Source: Arenibacter sp040216555
Lineage (GTDB): Bacteria > Bacteroidota > Bacteroidia > Flavobacteriales > Flavobacteriaceae
Assembly (NCBI GenBank): GCA_040216555.1
Contig: JAVJOW010000020.1
Location: forward strand, 186,001-250,000
DNA length: 64,000 bases
Direction of reading: 5' to 3'
Shown here: piece after piece, positions 62,341 to 64,000 of the stretch
Position numbering within the stretch: position 1 is the stretch's first letter
Layout: every line of letters begins with the position of its first letter
Translations under genes and position numbers: made by a program
The notes under the pieces: generated by a model
Seen by the model: only the letters and a program-made list of their open reading frames with translations
The model's database searches: none
What the model was told of the DNA's origin: nothing

Positions 62341-63285
62341 CTATTTAAGTGGAGTACCTTTCAAAGGTTTTCCATTGGTAGTCAAAATCTGAAAGTGATG
62401 TACCCTTTGCCCGTCATAGCTCCAGACCATAGATTTATCGGGAGACACTTCAAATAGTTTTATTCCTTTTTGTGCCCCGTAACTGGCAATCACCGTATTT
62501 CCATTGGGTAATCTTTGAGCTCCGCAAGGGTCAACAAAGGGAGACTCCTTTACATCAGCGTTGCTTATTTCCCAAACCACCTTACCATTGGTATCAAACT
62601 CTACCACCTTGTTCCCATGGGTTAAGGTAACTAAGGTATTGCCATTGTCCAAGCGAATAGCCGTAAAGGGCCAATTTTCTGCTTCCCTTCCTCCCAAATC
62701 TGCCAAATCCGTTCTAAAAACATTTACAACATTACCGTCCGGTTGGTATTCCTTAACGGCAAAGGCCAATAAATGGGGTACAAGGTAATTACCATTGGGC
62801 AATTTTCTAGCCATTCTCGTCTGCATATGAATATTATCAGTATCTGGTTTTAAAGGTACACTCCTAACTACCTCTCCTTTTCTATTAACCTCGACTATTC
62901 TGGGATTTGATCCCGATTCTGTAATCATGGTATTGCCATTGGACAAACGTACCGCGGTCCCCAATTCCATAGATTTCTCTGCTCTGGAATAGGTAAAAAT
63001 TACCTTCTTTTTCTTATTGTACTCACGCACTTCATCTGCCCAACAAATAAGAATGTTACCATTTTTTAAGACATAGCCATCCCTGGCACTTTTTTTTCCG
63101 GAATCCCAGATTTCCTCTCCGTCCTCTCCAATAATACCTGTAAAATTGGGTCCGGCCACAAAAAACGAATGCTTAATTTCCTTATTCATTATTGGCTGTT
63201 GACCAGATACCAAAGTAATAACTTGATCTACAAAAAACAGGGGAGACATCATTAAAAGTAGCAGTCCTTTGCTAAAAATATTCAT
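62341..63285 (-). CDS. Exported beta-propeller protein (PQQ-like/arylsulfotransferase-like repeats)
   Basis: A 314-residue protein with an N-terminal hydrophobic segment (residues 1-28), probably a signal peptide or anchor. The rest is built of repeats with LxNGNTxI, e.g. LSNGNTMITES, LPNGNYLVPH, LDNGNTLVTL and LPNGNTVIAS, giving a six- or seven-bladed propeller. No catalytic residues were identified. Similar proteins accompany cytochrome and DUF1501 genes. It lies 5 nt upstream of the DUF2231 gene and 27 nt downstream of the DUF1501 gene. Confidence 0.82.
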   Translation of the reverse strand: MNIFSKGLLLLMMSPLFFVDQVITLVSGQQPIMNKEIKHSFFVAGPNFTGIIGEDGEEIWDSGKKSARDGYVLKNGNILICWADEVREYNKKKKVIFTYSRAEKSMELGTAVRLSNGNTMITESGSNPRIVEVNRKGEVVRSVPLKPDTDNIHMQTRMARKLPNGNYLVPHLLAFAVKEYQPDGNVVNVFRTDLADLGGREAENWPFTAIRLDNGNTLVTLTHGNKVVEFDTNGKVVWEISNADVKESPFVDPCGAQRLPNGNTVIASYGAQKGIKLFEVSPDKSMVWSYDGQRVHHFQILTTNGKPLKGTPLK

Positions 63286-63312
63286 ACGCGTGTATTAGAA
63301 TTAAAGTTTAAT

Positions 63313-64000
63313 TTAGGCCAAAATATCCTTTACCAGATTCCCGTGAACATCTGTCAATCTCATATCACGGCCCCCAAATCGGAAGGTCAATTGTTTGTGA
63401 TCCAATCCCAGCAAATGCATAATAGTGGCATGTAGGTCATGTACCGTTACCTCATTTTCTATTACCCGATATCCGTATTCATCCGTTTTTCCAAAGATAG
63501 TACCTCCCTTTACACCTGCTCCTGCCATCCACATACTAAATGCCGATGGGTTATGGTCCCTCCCATCAGATCCCTGTGCGAAGGGTGTTCTTCCAAATTC
63601 TCCGGTCCAAACTACCAATGTTTCCTCCAAAAGACCACGGGACTTTAAATCTTTGAGCAGTCCAGCTATAGGTTGATCGACGGCATGGGCGTTTCTTTCA
63701 TGGCCAACCTTTAAGTTGCTGTGCTGGTCCCACCTATCGGCTCCTACATTAGGGCATGTAAGTTCCACAAACCTAACTCCACGTTCGATCAGCCTTCGGG
63801 CCAAAATACATTGGGAGGCGTATCCTCTAAGATGGGAGTCGCTGGAATCCAATCCATATAATTTTTTGGTAGCCTCGGTCTCCTCCTTGAACTCGGTAAG
63901 CTCAGGAATGGAAGATTGCATTTTATACGCAAGTTCATAATTGGAAATTGCAGATTCCACGGCATCGGCCTCCCCAATTTTTCCTATTAAACTATCGTCC
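63313..64000 (-). CDS. DUF1501-family protein, C-terminal part (5' truncated)
   Basis: The frame runs off the right edge of the window with no stop (the first 13 codons visible at the edge are open). The visible part has LTCPNVGADRWDQHSNL, LVVWTGEFGRTPFAQG and GRDHNPSAFSMWMAGAGVKGG, and ends with FRFGGRDMRLTDVHG. DUF1501 is a sulfatase-like (alkaline-phosphatase superfamily) family, often encoded beside DUF1553/DUF1549 cytochromes in planctomycetes and verrucomicrobia. It is the upstream gene of the cytochrome/propeller operon; the partner cytochrome of the DUF1549 type is expected just outside the window. Confidence 0.9.
   Translation of the reverse strand, partial: DDSLIGKIGEADAVESAISNYELAYKMQSSIPELTEFKEETEATKKLYGLDSSDSHLRGYASQCILARRLIERGVRFVELTCPNVGADRWDQHSNLKVGHERNAHAVDQPIAGLLKDLKSRGLLEETLVVWTGEFGRTPFAQGSDGRDHNPSAFSMWMAGAGVKGGTIFGKTDEYGYRVIENEVTVHDLHATIMHLLGLDHKQLTFRFGGRDMRLTDVHGNLVKDILA

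Noticed and set aside
1..64000. tRNA, rRNA, CRISPR arrays, prophage or integrase genes
   Set aside because: None was seen: no TTCGAATC-type T-loop in a cloverleaf context, no regularly spaced repeats, no integrase or capsid motifs.

Overview
The window looks like a chromosomal segment of a marine-type member of the Flavobacteriaceae (phylum Bacteroidota). The evidence is: low G+C, AT-rich spacers; promoters of the Bacteroidota form (TTG, 19-nt spacer, TAnnTTTG); a SusC/SusD outer-membrane pair; an OmpA protein with thrombospondin type 3 repeats; and flavobacterial versions of housekeeping genes. No tRNA, rRNA, CRISPR array, intact insertion sequence or prophage was recognised. Fifty protein genes are called, the first and last cut by the window edges.

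Region 1 (1-30 kb) is mostly core genome: the end of a short-chain dehydrogenase; addB and addA (recombination nuclease/helicase) split by the OmpA gene; Mn-type superoxide dismutase; a uracil-DNA glycosylase overlapping rsmI; tdk-alr; mscL; asd; a prolyl oligopeptidase; a lone ABC ATPase followed by arfB; a cyclase, a GreA/B-like factor and a FAD oxidoreductase; then pdxA, DUF177-rpmF-fabH-accB-accC (fatty-acid initiation) and ribE. Two near-identical 39-nt units, each followed by a minus-strand terminator hairpin, lie at 10.0-10.3 kb and look like tandem small RNA genes.

Region 2 (30-36 kb) holds an acyltransferase-like membrane protein with a sodium symporter, a TauE/SafE permease, another candidate minus-strand small RNA, and a 602-residue protein of unknown role that seems to contain a flavin-binding TIM barrel plus a cysteine-rich C-terminal part.

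Region 3 (36.3 kb to the end) is a 27-kb run of minus-strand accessory genes. At 36.3-50 kb a SusC/SusD pair and a DUF5690 membrane protein sit beside two alkaline-phosphatase-superfamily enzymes, a purple-acid-phosphatase-like enzyme, an exported metallo-beta-lactamase-fold protein and a class III PLP enzyme resembling phospho- or phosphono-amine lyases. I infer a TonB-dependent system for an organophosphorus compound, possibly an aminoethyl-phosphonate or -phosphate. At 50-53.3 kb is a copper ATPase with a regulator that fuses a metal-binding domain to an AraC helix-turn-helix. At 53.7-56.9 kb is a set of three exported enzymes (RidA-like lipoprotein, Tat-exported SelA-like PLP enzyme, amidohydrolase) whose chemistry fits one periplasmic pathway. 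From 56.9 kb to the end are a sugar-dehydrogenase-like cytochrome, a CBM9-like lipoprotein, a luciferase-like monooxygenase, and a membrane cytochrome with leucine-rich repeats next to a beta-propeller protein and DUF1501, a combination best known from planctomycetes.

All functional statements come from reading motifs by eye; no database search was run.
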